Source: Aphanothece sp. CMT-3BRIN-NPC111
GTDB lineage: Bacteria > Cyanobacteriota > Cyanobacteriia > Cyanobacteriales > JAHHGU01
Assembly (NCBI GenBank): GCA_019359765.1
Contig: JAHHGU010000030.1
Location: forward strand, 1 to 54,666
DNA: 54,666 nucleotides
Direction: 5' to 3'
Below are positions 1-8,841 of the stretch, in pieces; position 1 is the stretch's first letter, and every line of letters starts with the position of its first letter. Both the position numbers and the translations under genes were made by a program. The notes beneath the pieces were generated by a model that did no database searches, had not been told where the DNA came from, and saw only the letters and a list, made by a program, of their open reading frames with translations.

Positions 1-1990
1 AATCGGCGTGATGATATTTGCCTTGATTTGCAAGCGCTCATACAACTCTACGTGGCAATAGGTGAGATTGGCTTCGTAGATGTCATTGATGACAAATACA
101 CGACCGTTGCGATACAGTTCTACCCCTTTATCTGAGTCCGTGAAGTAGGTGTCTGTTACCTTCATGTTCAGACATGAAGGGAAGCCTTCTGCCACTGCTT
201 CGTCTACTACGTCCCCACTCCAGTCTGGGTTGAAGCGATACAAGAACACTCTCTCGGCGTTGAGGATTTGTTGAGCGCCTTGCACGGCTCTCTCAAATAC
301 CGCCTTCTTATCTAATGATTCACGAGCGATGGTGGCAATCTCTGCACCTAGCTGTAATCGGTGGGCTTCAACGTCTTGCTGTTTGGCTTCAATTTCCTTC
401 TTCTCTAGGTAGCTGATCCGGTCTAAGGCCAGACCAACTTGAGTTGCCAATTGTGTGCAAAAATCTACTTCCGGCTGCTGCCACACTCTAGAGCCTGAGT
501 ACTGTTGGGTACACATCAAGCCCAGTAGTCTGTTGCCGCCCACAATTGGCGTTATCACAAGGGACTTGATCTTTAATCGCTCATACACTTCACGGTGACA
601 AGGAGTCAGATTCGCTTGGTAGATGTCATTGATGACAAACACGCGACCGTTGCGGTATCGCTCTACCCCCGCATCTGAGTCTGTGAAGTAGCTATCTGCT
701 ACTGTCATGTTGAGGCATGGGGGCACTCCTGGTGCTGCCGCTTCTGCAACGATGTCGCCACTCCAGTCTGGGTTGAAGCGATATAAAGATACCCGTTCTG
801 CATTTAGTAGCTGTTGAGTTCCTAAAACAGCTTTCTCAAACAGAATCTCCACCTCACCCGCTTGACGAGCGCTGTCCGCAATATCTGCAAATAGCTTTAC
901 GCGCTTGGCTTCGGCTTCTTGCTGCTTGGATTCAGCTTCCTTTTGTTGCAGGTAGCTGATCCGGTCTAGGGCCAGACCGACTTGAGTTGCCAATTGTGTG
1001 CAGAAATTGACTTCCGGTTGCTGCCACACTCTAGAGCTTGAGTACTGTTGGGTACACATCAAGCCCAGTAGTCTGTCGCCGCCTACAATCGGCGTAATCA
1101 CAACAGATCTGATCTTTAATCGCTCGTACACTTCACGGTGACAAGGAGTCAGATTCGCTTGGTAGATGTCATTGATGACAAACACGCGACCATTGCGGTA
1201 TCGCTCTACCCCCGCATCCGAGTCTGTGAAGTAGCTGTCTGCGACTGTCATATTTAGGCATGGTGGCACACCAAGTGCCGCCGCTTCTGCAACGATGTCG
1301 CCACTCCAGTCCGGGTTGAAGCGATATAAAGATACCCGTTCCGCGTTAAGGAGGTGTTGAGTTCCTTGAACGGCTTTCTCGAAGAGAACCTGCACGTCTT
1401 CAGCTTCACGCGCACTGGCAGCAATATCGGCAAATAGCTGTGCTTGTTTGGCTTCAGATTCCTTCTGTTCCAGATAGCTGATGCGGTCTAAAGCCAGCCC
1501 AACTTTAGTAGACAATTGCGTACAGAAATCAATTTCAGAATCCTCCCAAGTGCGAGGTGCTGAACATTGCTGCGTACACATCAAGCCCAAAAGTTTGTCG
1601 CCGCTGATAATGGGCGTTACGACAGTGGACTTGACTTGGCATCGCTCGTACACCTCACGGTGACAAGGAGTCAAATTCGCTTGGTAGATATCATTGATGA
1701 CAGCGTAACGACCATTGCGGTATTGGTCTACCCCCAGATCTGAGTTGGTGAAGTAGGTGTCTGTTACCTTCATGTTCAGGCATGAAGACCAACCAGAGGC
1801 TACGGCCTCGGTTACGACTTCTCCACTCCAGTCCGGGTTAAAGCGATAGAAGAATACGCGGTCGGCGTTCAGGAGCTTTTGCGCTCCTTGAACTGCTTTT
1901 TTGAGGACTGCCTCTACGTCCCCAGATTCACGCGCTCTCGTGGCAATATAGGCAAATAGCTGCGATCGCTTGGTTTCATTTTCTTGTTGG
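1..1990 (-). repeat. Tandem GAF-coding repeats inside pixJ, period 522-543 bp
   Basis: Four DNA repeat units encode the four GAF domains. Unit-to-unit spacing is 543 bp between cysteines C1154, C973 and C792, and 522 bp between C792 and C618. The units at about 411-953 and 954-1475 share long identical stretches, including the segment around the Cys-His codons. The units at both ends share a different stretch, around 140-178 and 1755-1790. Confidence 0.8.
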
Positions 1991-3516
1991 TGCAACAAGT
2001 CTTTGACCCGTGCAACCAAATTATTAAAGCTGATCGCTAGGTTTTGGGTTTCAGTGCTACCACGAGGTTCAACGTAGGCATCCAAATTTCCAGCAGCTAC
2101 CTGCTCTGATGTCACCGTCAAGTCTTTCAAATGTTTAGACCAGCGGCGTGCTAAAGCCACAGCAATCACTGCACCAACTGCACCAACGCCCAGCAAAATT
2201 AAGGCAAAAAATATCCCCTGCTCATTACCTGCGGCTCCAAGTTCAGAAAGGTCAATCGAGGTGACACTGACCAAATTTATACCTGGGACTGCTGCAAGGC
2301 TATACTTTCTACCGCCCTCGTTGAATGAGGTGCTCAACACCAATTGCCCGTCTTGGTGAACAAATGGAATAACACTAAGTCCCTTGAGTCCCTCTGTTGT
2401 AGCAACGTAGCTAGGCTTTTTCCCAGGAGTGGCATTTTTCCCAAAATTAGCCTTTTGTGCCTGCACTTCTGCTAATAGAGCCGTTGCTTTTTGTAAAACT
2501 GGCTCACCCCCTAGCAGATCTTGCTTAGCGGTTGCGCCATTAGACGTTATGGTGCTAATAACGTTTTTGCTGGCAGGAGCCAAAATTTGAATTGTTTCCG
2601 AGGGACTCAAGCCTAATTGTTGTAATGGCACCGCCAGATCCCCAAAGGTGGCAGTGGTCATTACACCTTTAACAACACCTAGAAATTGCCCTGAGTTGGG
2701 ATCTCTAATCGCATTACTCAGTTCAACAGTGGGAGTGTTGGCTTTATCGAGTTTAGGTTCACTAATCCACTGACCTTCACTTTTGGTCTTTTGCCACCAT
2801 TCATTGCCACTCTGGACAAAGTTTTCCGGAGGAGTCGCAGCCGCAATGTTGAAGCCATTGCGATCGGTAAACAATAATTGAGGAAGATTCTGTTTCTTAG
2901 CGTTTTCCTGCAAATAATAATTTAATGTTGGGCTAGGCTGGAGTAGTTTCGTAGCTGCAAAGCGATTTTCTACTACATTGGCGGGTAACTTAGTTAGTCC
3001 AGCTGCTTCTGCTTGTTTACTACCAATGCTAGCTGCGTTAATAATTAAGGGATTTTCTGCCAAAGACAACGGAACTTTAAGAGCATCCTCAACCTTTGTA
3101 CCAGCTAGGTTGGAGGAGAGCATAGCATCATTCCATAACTTCCCATTGGCACGCTCTTGCGCTTGATGTTTAGTGATCCCCCAACTTGCCACTCCGGCAA
3201 TAGCCAGAGGTGCCAGTACCAGAGGTAGGATTGTCGTTAACAATTGGCGGCGTAGAGGTAAGTTTTGCCATAAACTTTGTTTTGGCTGCGGATGGTGAGG
3301 TGGTTCTTGCTCTACCGAACTTAATCCATCCCCGTTCCCATTTTGGCCATTTTGCTCAAGAATATGTGTTTGATTCAAGTCTTCTTGAGTAACAATTGGA
3401 TTCACATGAGCCGGGGGAGGAGGAGGAGGAGGAGTAATACTTACCTTTCGACCATTTAGGCGACCGTTAGTATTGGCTTTGGTTGTATTGGGTTTAGGCT
3501 CAGAATGTCTAGTCAT
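1..3516 (-). CDS. pixJ: PixJ-like methyl-accepting taxis receptor with four tandem GAF domains (3' end cut by window edge)
   Basis: Open frame of 1172 codons from an ATG at 3514-3516 to the window edge, with no stop seen. Visible order: proline-rich cytoplasmic N-terminus with a run of prolines near residue 30; membrane segment about 90-112; extracytoplasmic sensor-like region to about 430; second membrane segment about 432-455; HAMP about 455-505; then GAF1 to GAF4. Each GAF has a Cys-His pair (C618, C792, C973, C1154) in the context L-T-x-C-H, the position that binds bilin in phytochromes and cyanobacteriochromes. At the DXCF position they read D-T-Y-F or D-S-Y-F, so a second cysteine is absent. 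The MCP signalling domain is expected beyond the left edge and is inferred. Anabaena PixJ also has four GAFs. The upstream PatA, CheY and CheW genes on the same strand support a taxis or type IV pilus role. Light sensing is an inference; some GAFs of this type bind no bilin. Confidence 0.85.
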   Translation of the reverse strand, partial: MTRHSEPKPNTTKANTNGRLNGRKVSITPPPPPPPAHVNPIVTQEDLNQTHILEQNGQNGNGDGLSSVEQEPPHHPQPKQSLWQNLPLRRQLLTTILPLVLAPLAIAGVASWGITKHQAQERANGKLWNDAMLSSNLAGTKVEDALKVPLSLAENPLIINAASIGSKQAEAAGLTKLPANVVENRFAATKLLQPSPTLNYYLQENAKKQNLPQLLFTDRNGFNIAAATPPENFVQSGNEWWQKTKSEGQWISEPKLDKANTPTVELSNAIRDPNSGQFLGVVKGVMTTATFGDLAVPLQQLGLSPSETIQILAPASKNVISTITSNGATAKQDLLGGEPVLQKATALLAEVQAQKANFGKNATPGKKPSYVATTEGLKGLSVIPFVHQDGQLVLSTSFNEGGRKYSLAAVPGINLVSVTSIDLSELGAAGNEQGIFFALILLGVGAVGAVIAVALARRWSKHLKDLTVTSEQVAAGNLDAYVEPRGSTETQNLAISFNNLVARVKDLLHQQENETKRSQLFAYIATRARESGDVEAVLKKAVQGAQKLLNADRVFFYRFNPDWSGEVVTEAVASGWSSCLNMKVTDTYFTNSDLGVDQYRNGRYAVINDIYQANLTPCHREVYERCQVKSTVVTPIISGDKLLGLMCTQQCSAPRTWEDSEIDFCTQLSTKVGLALDRISYLEQKESEAKQAQLFADIAASAREAEDVQVLFEKAVQGTQHLLNAERVSLYRFNPDWSGDIVAEAAALGVPPCLNMTVADSYFTDSDAGVERYRNGRVFVINDIYQANLTPCHREVYERLKIRSVVITPIVGGDRLLGLMCTQQYSSSRVWQQPEVNFCTQLATQVGLALDRISYLQQKEAESKQQEAEAKRVKLFADIADSARQAGEVEILFEKAVLGTQQLLNAERVSLYRFNPDWSGDIVAEAAAPGVPPCLNMTVADSYFTDSDAGVERYRNGRVFVINDIYQANLTPCHREVYERLKIKSLVITPIVGGNRLLGLMCTQQYSGSRVWQQPEVDFCTQLATQVGLALDRISYLEKKEIEAKQQDVEAHRLQLGAEIATIARESLDKKAVFERAVQGAQQILNAERVFLYRFNPDWSGDVVDEAVAEGFPSCLNMKVTDTYFTDSDKGVELYRNGRVFVINDIYEANLTYCHVELYERLQIKANIITPI

Positions 3517-3618
3517 AGATGAAAATTCACTAAAAAAAATAGATGGGTATGGTTTAGTTGAGTCTATTAAGAGATTTACAGATTAGTCAGTCATGTTTGA
3601 GAGGCCATAGTCATTCAA

Positions 3619-3641
3619 TTTTAGATTTTGGATTTTGGATT
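3619..3641. repeat. Heptamer-type short tandem repeat between pixI and pixJ
   Basis: Tandem TTTTGGA/TTTTAGA units in the 194-bp gap between the CheW and PixJ genes. The same unit in reverse orientation recurs at 37891-37914. It is a short tandemly repeated sequence of the kind common in filamentous cyanobacteria. Confidence 0.55.
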
Positions 3642-3710
3642 GTCGCCACGGCTGAAAGTCGGGGGCTTGAGACATTTTTTGTTGTTGGTCAAAAAAGTAA
3701 ATTTTTAGAT

Positions 3711-4310
3711 TCAAAAAGCAGTTGAAACGTCTGGCTTAGGCATTCCAGCAATTATGGCTTCCCCATCTAGAACTACCAGCATTTCACCATTAGGTTTTAG
3801 CCAGTAACCGCGTAAAAATGGCACCAGTTCAGGAGTTACAGTTGACTGGGGAGGGGATTGAATGAAATTGGGATCGCACCATTCCATATCTTCCACTTGA
3901 TTAACAACCAGCCCCAGTATTTTTCTCCCGGTGATTTGGCTAGCTGCCCGCTGCCGGCCTAGCAATTCTTGTGAACCATGAATCACAATTGCTGTGTAGG
4001 TTGAGCGGCTTATTGACTGTTGGTATAGTGGGGTGAGTCCTATCAAATGCGCCAGATCCACCATCCATAAAATATCGCCGCGCCAGTTATAAACTCCCAT
4101 TACCCAAGCTGGTAAATGAGGAATGGGTACAATCTGACTAACGGGAATACTCAGCACCTCGGTCATTTGATGCACAGGCAATAGCGCCGTGGTCTCATCG
4201 AAAAGATCAAACCGCAAAAATTGCTGTCCCAACACTCCGGGGCGACCCGGAGTGGGGTTTTGGGCTTGATCAACTAAGAAAGTGCCTCCAGACAGAAACT
4301 CAGATACCAT
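3711..4310 (-). CDS. pixI: CheW-like coupling protein (PixI/PilI type)
   Basis: A 199-residue single CheW domain, which would couple the PixJ receptor to a CheA-type kinase at the inner face of the membrane. The CheW fold is visible from about residue 25 in the strand with LLPVHQMTEVLSIP, then the turn VMGVYNWRGDILWMVDL near residues 70-88, typical of the family (G-x-x-N-x-R-G-x-I). It lies 36 bp after the CheY gene and 194 bp before PixJ on the same strand, so it is probably co-transcribed. The symbol rests on cluster order and on the GAF-bearing receptor; pilI would be equally reasonable. Confidence 0.85.
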   Translation of the reverse strand: MVSEFLSGGTFLVDQAQNPTPGRPGVLGQQFLRFDLFDETTALLPVHQMTEVLSIPVSQIVPIPHLPAWVMGVYNWRGDILWMVDLAHLIGLTPLYQQSISRSTYTAIVIHGSQELLGRQRAASQITGRKILGLVVNQVEDMEWCDPNFIQSPPQSTVTPELVPFLRGYWLKPNGEMLVVLDGEAIIAGMPKPDVSTAF

Positions 4311-4346
4311 CGCTTGTCTCCTGGCGGTGAAGCGTTAGGAATTGTC

Positions 4347-4718
4347 CTAAGCTTTAATTAATTGCTTAATAGTCCTCAACAGTTCCTCTTGATCCACGGG
4401 CTTGGGTATAAAGGCATCGGCTCCTTGTTTCATTCCCCAAAATCTATCCATATCACTATTTTTGGTGGAACAAATAACAACTGGGATCTTGCTGGTTGCT
4501 GCGTCAGCTTTAAGTTCGCGACAAAGTTCAAACCCGCTCCTACCGGGCAGTACAACGTCCAGAATAATTACATCAGGTTTATTGCTACTAATTGTTTCTA
4601 ATGCCTCCTCTCCGCTCTTAGCTGTCAAAACATTTAAGCCAGCTTTCTGCAAGCAGCTAGTTAAAATTTCTCTTTCTGTTAGGGTATCTTCCACGATTAA
4701 AGCAGTATGCATTTCCAT
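4347..4718 (-). CDS. pixH: CheY-like single-domain response regulator (PixH/PilH type)
   Basis: A 123-residue stand-alone receiver domain. Acidic pocket E10-D11, phosphoacceptor D54 in IILDVVLPG, and conserved K106 in FIPKPV are all present. It should receive phosphate from the CheA-type kinase of the taxis system, whose gene is not in the window. It starts 21 bp after the PatA-type gene and precedes the CheW gene on the same strand, matching the order known for cyanobacterial pix/pil taxis operons. There is no DNA-binding output domain, so it acts by protein contact. Confidence 0.88.
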   Translation of the reverse strand: MEMHTALIVEDTLTEREILTSCLQKAGLNVLTAKSGEEALETISSNKPDVIILDVVLPGRSGFELCRELKADAATSKIPVVICSTKNSDMDRFWGMKQGADAFIPKPVDQEELLRTIKQLIKA

Positions 4719-4739
4719 TCGCCTCTTTAAAAAACCGGA

Positions 4740-5936
4740 TCAACCTATCACTATAGAGCTATTTTTGAGGTGCTTGAGGTACTTATTTGCTACCGCCAAC
4801 ACCGTTTCCGCATCAACGGGTTTGCTTAAGAAATCTGTAGCCCCGACAACCTTAGCCCGCACTCGGTCAATAATACCGTCATTTCCGGTTAAAATAATAA
4901 TCGGGGTCTCGCGGAAAGCAGAAACTTTACGCAATTGAGTACAGATTTCATAGCCATTGGTATTTGGCATCACCAGATCTAAAAATATTAATTCTGGCTT
5001 GCGGCTTAAGAGGGTGGCGATCGCACGCATAGAGTCTTGAACTGCTAAAAACTGATATCCTACTGCCGTTAAAATTTTTTCCATTGTTTGACAAACCAAA
5101 GGGCTGTCATCCACACAAGCAATTAGCGGACTCTTAGGAGCAGCCTGAATTGGTGCTTTTTCTTGATGAGTAGGACCAATCGGAACTGGTAAATCAGGAA
5201 TATTAATTAATTCCACCAGCCCAGCTTCAATGTAAGGCAGTAAAGAACGTGTTACTTCTGTAACATTGCGCTTTGTTTGGACAGATATATCTCGCAAAGA
5301 GCGTTGTCCGTCAAATAGCAAAGTTAGGGATTTGTAAGCTGTAGCAGATGTTTTTTGCTGAAGTAGCTCTGGTTGTTTAATCAAAGGAGCGCGATCGGGG
5401 AACACATCGGAAATTTTAGCTGTTTTCCAAATATTCCAAATTTTTTGAGCTTCTGCTACTCCTTGTTCAGCATCTATCAATACTAGTTGTGGAGATAATG
5501 GATGTTCTTGTTGTATTTGAAAGGTGACATGCAATGCTTGAGTAACATCAAACAAGACTTCAAGAATGATTGATTGAATCATTCTCACAACTTGATCTCT
5601 GGTAATGCGTTGCTGCTGTAACCATAAACATAACAGACTATATTCCCAACATGTATTAACGGCATCAGCAGATAATCCAGAAGTATCTGTCATTGATTTT
5701 AGCTGATCCAGCTTATGCAGCCCGGCATTAAAACAGTGAGCAGCTAAATTTCTTTGCCACCTTCTAACTGGATGAATACCTCCAGTAGCATACACAATTC
5801 GCCCCATGTAGCAGTAAAAAGTCCACTCTTGACCTAATGGGCCTTTCAGCAACAGCCGTCCACTAAACCGAACTTGCTTCAAAGCAGTCAGCTTGTTAGC
5901 AAAAGCAGTAATAGTGATGTGTTGAGAGGTCATCAT
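4740..5936 (-). CDS. pixG: PatA-type response regulator: PATAN domain plus receiver (PixG/PilG type)
   Basis: 398 residues. The N-terminal half (about 5-250) matches the PATAN/PatA family in layout, with the early FSGRLLLKG and GRIVYATGG strands. The C-terminal receiver (about 271-390) has the D276-D277 acidic pair, phosphoacceptor D320 in LIFLDLVMPN, T350 and K372. It is the first gene of the taxis cluster, so the promoter probably lies in the gap upstream of 5936. PatA-like proteins act in type IV pilus phototaxis and, in Anabaena, in heterocyst patterning; the CheY/CheW/MCP neighbours favour taxis here. Confidence 0.87.
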   Translation of the reverse strand: MMTSQHITITAFANKLTALKQVRFSGRLLLKGPLGQEWTFYCYMGRIVYATGGIHPVRRWQRNLAAHCFNAGLHKLDQLKSMTDTSGLSADAVNTCWEYSLLCLWLQQQRITRDQVVRMIQSIILEVLFDVTQALHVTFQIQQEHPLSPQLVLIDAEQGVAEAQKIWNIWKTAKISDVFPDRAPLIKQPELLQQKTSATAYKSLTLLFDGQRSLRDISVQTKRNVTEVTRSLLPYIEAGLVELINIPDLPVPIGPTHQEKAPIQAAPKSPLIACVDDSPLVCQTMEKILTAVGYQFLAVQDSMRAIATLLSRKPELIFLDLVMPNTNGYEICTQLRKVSAFRETPIIILTGNDGIIDRVRAKVVGATDFLSKPVDAETVLAVANKYLKHLKNSSIVIG

Positions 5937-6903
5937 TCTAATTCCGTCAGTTATAAGGTCGCTGAAATTATAGCTTTTAGCAATTAGCTTTTAGCAATCC
6001 GGAGAGTGAGAGTAGCAGAAAAATCGTTCATGGGAGAATGTCGATTGCCCTAACTATTATCGCCACTGCTAGAATGAACAAGCCGGGTTCAGAGTTAGAG
6101 ATTTCAGTATCCTAGACGGGGTGTTTTTAGATACAACTTCATTATAGATTCAATAGCTGTTCTTTGTGAAATCCAGGAGATTTAGTTTAACCATACTTAA
6201 TAGGTAGCAATAAATCTTAGATAGTTGCGTCAGTAAAATTACGGAAAAAAATTTTGTGATCGTGGTTATCCCAGAGATTTTGCCGACTCCGACCTCGCCT
6301 TAGCTGTGTGAAGCGAAGCTATTGTGTACATGGAAGTACCGTTGGCTCTATAGGAGCGCCCTATGTCTCAGACTAACATGGGGGCTGGCTTGGCTCAATC
6401 TGGTGTGGAGATGGCCAGAAAAATTCATTGTACTTGGGCGGGATGGAGATCTTTCGGTAGCCAAGGCTGCCGATCCTTACCACCTGATGAAATAACCTTT
6501 ACATTTCTTTAAAAACAGTTTCTTAAAAAGAAGGGAACTGTGATATTAAGACAGCCTGCCTACGATCGGTTGCGGCTGTGCTTGGATCTACCGATTGGGG
6601 TTCGGTTAGGGCTAATGCTGTAGGTGTAGCTGTGGCGGGGATCAAGGCTTTGACTTTTTGCTTTGGCTGAGTTTGTTATTTTGGATACCGAATATTTTCT
6701 GAACGCTGGATTTAGTAAATGCTTTGCTATTCCGCTCTCGCTACTAACAACAGGGTTAGCTATTAGTTTATTAATAAGCTCCAATATCCCATATTGAATT
6801 TATTGATAAGGTTTACCATGTCAGTAACAGACTGGGGATTAGCTCCAATATTTTTTGAACCGATAGTTAATTTAGGTCAAGATTGAATTTAGGAAATTGA
6901 AAT
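5937..6903. other. Long intergenic region with no convincing gene
   Basis: 967 bp between the divergent PatA-type and Rieske genes, so it should hold both promoters. It contains a repeat of the unit GCTTTTAGCAATTA at 5971-5998 (also at 51757-51790 in inverse orientation), a short GC-rich repeat near 6296-6330, and a hairpin-rich part at about 6355-6475. A 49-codon frame at 6363-6512 and a 74-codon minus frame at 6560-6784 show no recognisable features and are not called. Confidence 0.6.
5971..5998. repeat. Short tandem repeat upstream of the taxis cluster
   Basis: Two units of AGCTTTTAGCAATT-like sequence. The inverse form, with three units, lies directly before the carboxypeptidase start at 51757-51790. 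Confidence 0.5.
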
Positions 6904-8670
6904 ATGGAAACACTAACTCAGCATTACGTGCGCGTTGCTCAGCTAGGTGATGTCCAAGCTGCTGGCATTTTAGTTGTTCCTATTGAGGGGTACACACTGG
7001 CGCTAATCAGCCAAGGTAACAAAATTTATGCCATCGATAATCGTTGTCCGCACATGGGTTTCCCCCTCCACCGTGGTACAGTCAAAGACTGTATTCTGAC
7101 GTGCCATTGGCATCATGCGCGGTTTGATATTGCTAGCGGCGGGACTTTTGATGCCTGGGCTGACGATGTGCCAGCTTTCCCGGTGCAGATACGTGAAGGT
7201 GAGGTTTGGGTAGATCTAGCGCCCCGTATCGAACAAAATACTCATCAGCGCCAACGCCTTGTTGATGGATTAGAACAGGGTATTTCATTAGTAATTGCCA
7301 AGTCTGCGATCGCCTTATTAGATAAAGGTGTCGCTCCCCATGAGCCTTTCCACATCGGGCTTGATTTTGGGGTACGTTACCGACAGGAAGGCTGGGGGGC
7401 AGGTTTAACGATGCATACCTGTATGATCAACCTGCTGCCGTACTTAGACGCTGAAGACCGACCCCGCGCGCTCTATCATGGCTTATCAGCTGTAGCCCGC
7501 GATTGCGCTAACAAACCGCCACGTTTTGGGGTTCACCCCCTGCCTAATTCCACACCAGATATAAGCATACTCAAAGGCTGGTTTCGCCAGTTTATTGAAG
7601 TGCGGGATGCAGAAGGTGCTGAGCGATGCTTGGTAACCGCTATACGTGCGGGTGTAGATCGCCAACAGATAGCCCAGATGCTTTTTACTGCTGCCACTGA
7701 CCACCGTTATATTGATGTCGGTCATGCTTTAGATTTTACTAATAAAGCCCTGGAAGCTCTCGATGCAACTAATTGGCAGGATGCAGAATCAGTCCTCACC
7801 AGTTTGGTGTCTGGCATAGCCAGTGCTGAACGCATGGAGGAGTCGAGTTCTTGGCGCTATCCAGTGGATCTGGTGGCAATTTTGGGGGGTGCATTTGAGG
7901 CCTTGCCAACTGCTTTGGAAATAGGTCGAGAGCAACGCGGAACATGGCAAGGGCGCGAGGAACTGGTGCCTGTGTTATTGGGTGAGGATGCTATTGCGGT
8001 AAGCGAAGCTATGCCGAAGGCTATCGCAGATGCCCTTTTAGCAGCCCTACGTGAAGGCTGTACTGAGGAAGAATTAGCAGGTGTCGTAGCTTACGCAGCA
8101 GCACTACGCATTGCCCACTTCCATACCAATAATGATTTTGGCGATTGGGATACAGCACATCATACGTTCACATTTGCTAATGCCGTTCACCAAGGACTAG
8201 TGAGAGTAGCATCCCCGGAGTTGTTGCGAGGCGTTTTCGATGCGGCAATGAGCGTGTATCTCAACCGCTTTCTAAACGTGCCAGCAGCACGTTTGCCGGA
8301 GCCAGGTGAAACTGTTGACAACCCAGAAGATCTACTGCATGAACTCCCAGCACTGCTAGATAGGCAGCAGCAGGTGAATGAGGCAGGTGAGTTAGTTGCT
8401 CGCTATCTATATAGTGGCGGCAAACCAGAGCGGTTGTTGGCTATGCTGGGCAAGTTGTTGCTGCGAGAAGATCGCAACTTTCACACGATTCAGGTAGTGG
8501 AAGCAGTATTGAGGCAGTACAAGCGGCTGGGCGATACACCTGCTGGAGTTCATGTGCTAGTTGCCGCAGCCCGGTATCTAGCAGCCCATGCACCAACAAT
8601 GCGATCGCAAGGGCAGACTTATCAAATGGCTTACCGACTCCACCGGGGCGATCGCTTATTTGAAAACTAA
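6904..8670 (+). CDS. Rieske [2Fe-2S] protein with long unknown C-terminal region
   Basis: 588 residues. The first about 105 are a Rieske domain of the ferredoxin type: the cluster ligands are in CPHMGFPLHRG near residue 48 and CHWHHARFD near residue 67. The remaining about 480 residues are helix-rich and I do not recognise the family. They contain several His-rich spots (for example RIAHFHTNNDFGDWDTAHH), which might bind a metal, but that is a guess. The ATG at 6904 is kept because the Rieske fold begins within a few residues. There is no signal peptide, so it should be cytoplasmic. A short GC-rich repeat-like stretch at 7991-8027 is translated in frame. Its electron partner and substrate cannot be told from the sequence. 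Confidence 0.8.
   Translation: METLTQHYVRVAQLGDVQAAGILVVPIEGYTLALISQGNKIYAIDNRCPHMGFPLHRGTVKDCILTCHWHHARFDIASGGTFDAWADDVPAFPVQIREGEVWVDLAPRIEQNTHQRQRLVDGLEQGISLVIAKSAIALLDKGVAPHEPFHIGLDFGVRYRQEGWGAGLTMHTCMINLLPYLDAEDRPRALYHGLSAVARDCANKPPRFGVHPLPNSTPDISILKGWFRQFIEVRDAEGAERCLVTAIRAGVDRQQIAQMLFTAATDHRYIDVGHALDFTNKALEALDATNWQDAESVLTSLVSGIASAERMEESSSWRYPVDLVAILGGAFEALPTALEIGREQRGTWQGREELVPVLLGEDAIAVSEAMPKAIADALLAALREGCTEEELAGVVAYAAALRIAHFHTNNDFGDWDTAHHTFTFANAVHQGLVRVASPELLRGVFDAAMSVYLNRFLNVPAARLPEPGETVDNPEDLLHELPALLDRQQQVNEAGELVARYLYSGGKPERLLAMLGKLLLREDRNFHTIQVVEAVLRQYKRLGDTPAGVHVLVAAARYLAAHAPTMRSQGQTYQMAYRLHRGDRLFEN
7991..8027. repeat. Short dispersed GC-rich repeat embedded in the Rieske gene
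   Basis: AAGCGAAGCTATGCCGAAGG and its flanks resemble the short dispersed repeats scattered in cyanobacterial intergenic DNA (compare 6300-6325 and 43580-43612). Here the repeat is translated in frame as AIAVSEAMPKAIA. Confidence 0.45.
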
Positions 8671-8841
8671 GGTGCGGCAAAATAATTGTATGTTAGCGCC
8701 TTCTACCTTTCCTTCTTCTTTGTGTCCTTTGCGTCTTTGCGGTTCAAACTAGCCTTAGTTTATTAAGTACAACTGGCGATAAAAGCAACAGATTAGATTT
8801 TGCACAGAAAGCAATATAGCGAAGATTTTTGGGGGTACTCA

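Noticed and set aside
6560..6784. 74-codon minus-strand frame
   Set aside because: Ser/Arg/Lys-rich with no motif, no ribosome site, and an unnatural composition; looks like a chance frame in a spacer.
5937..6903. Riboswitch or known structured RNA
   Set aside because: Compared from memory with cobalamin, ydaO, yybP, SRP, tmRNA, 6S and RNase P patterns; no core motif was found.
8800..8841. TTG start for threonine aldolase
   Set aside because: It adds 14 residues not found in the family; the ATG at 8842 matches the family N-terminus.
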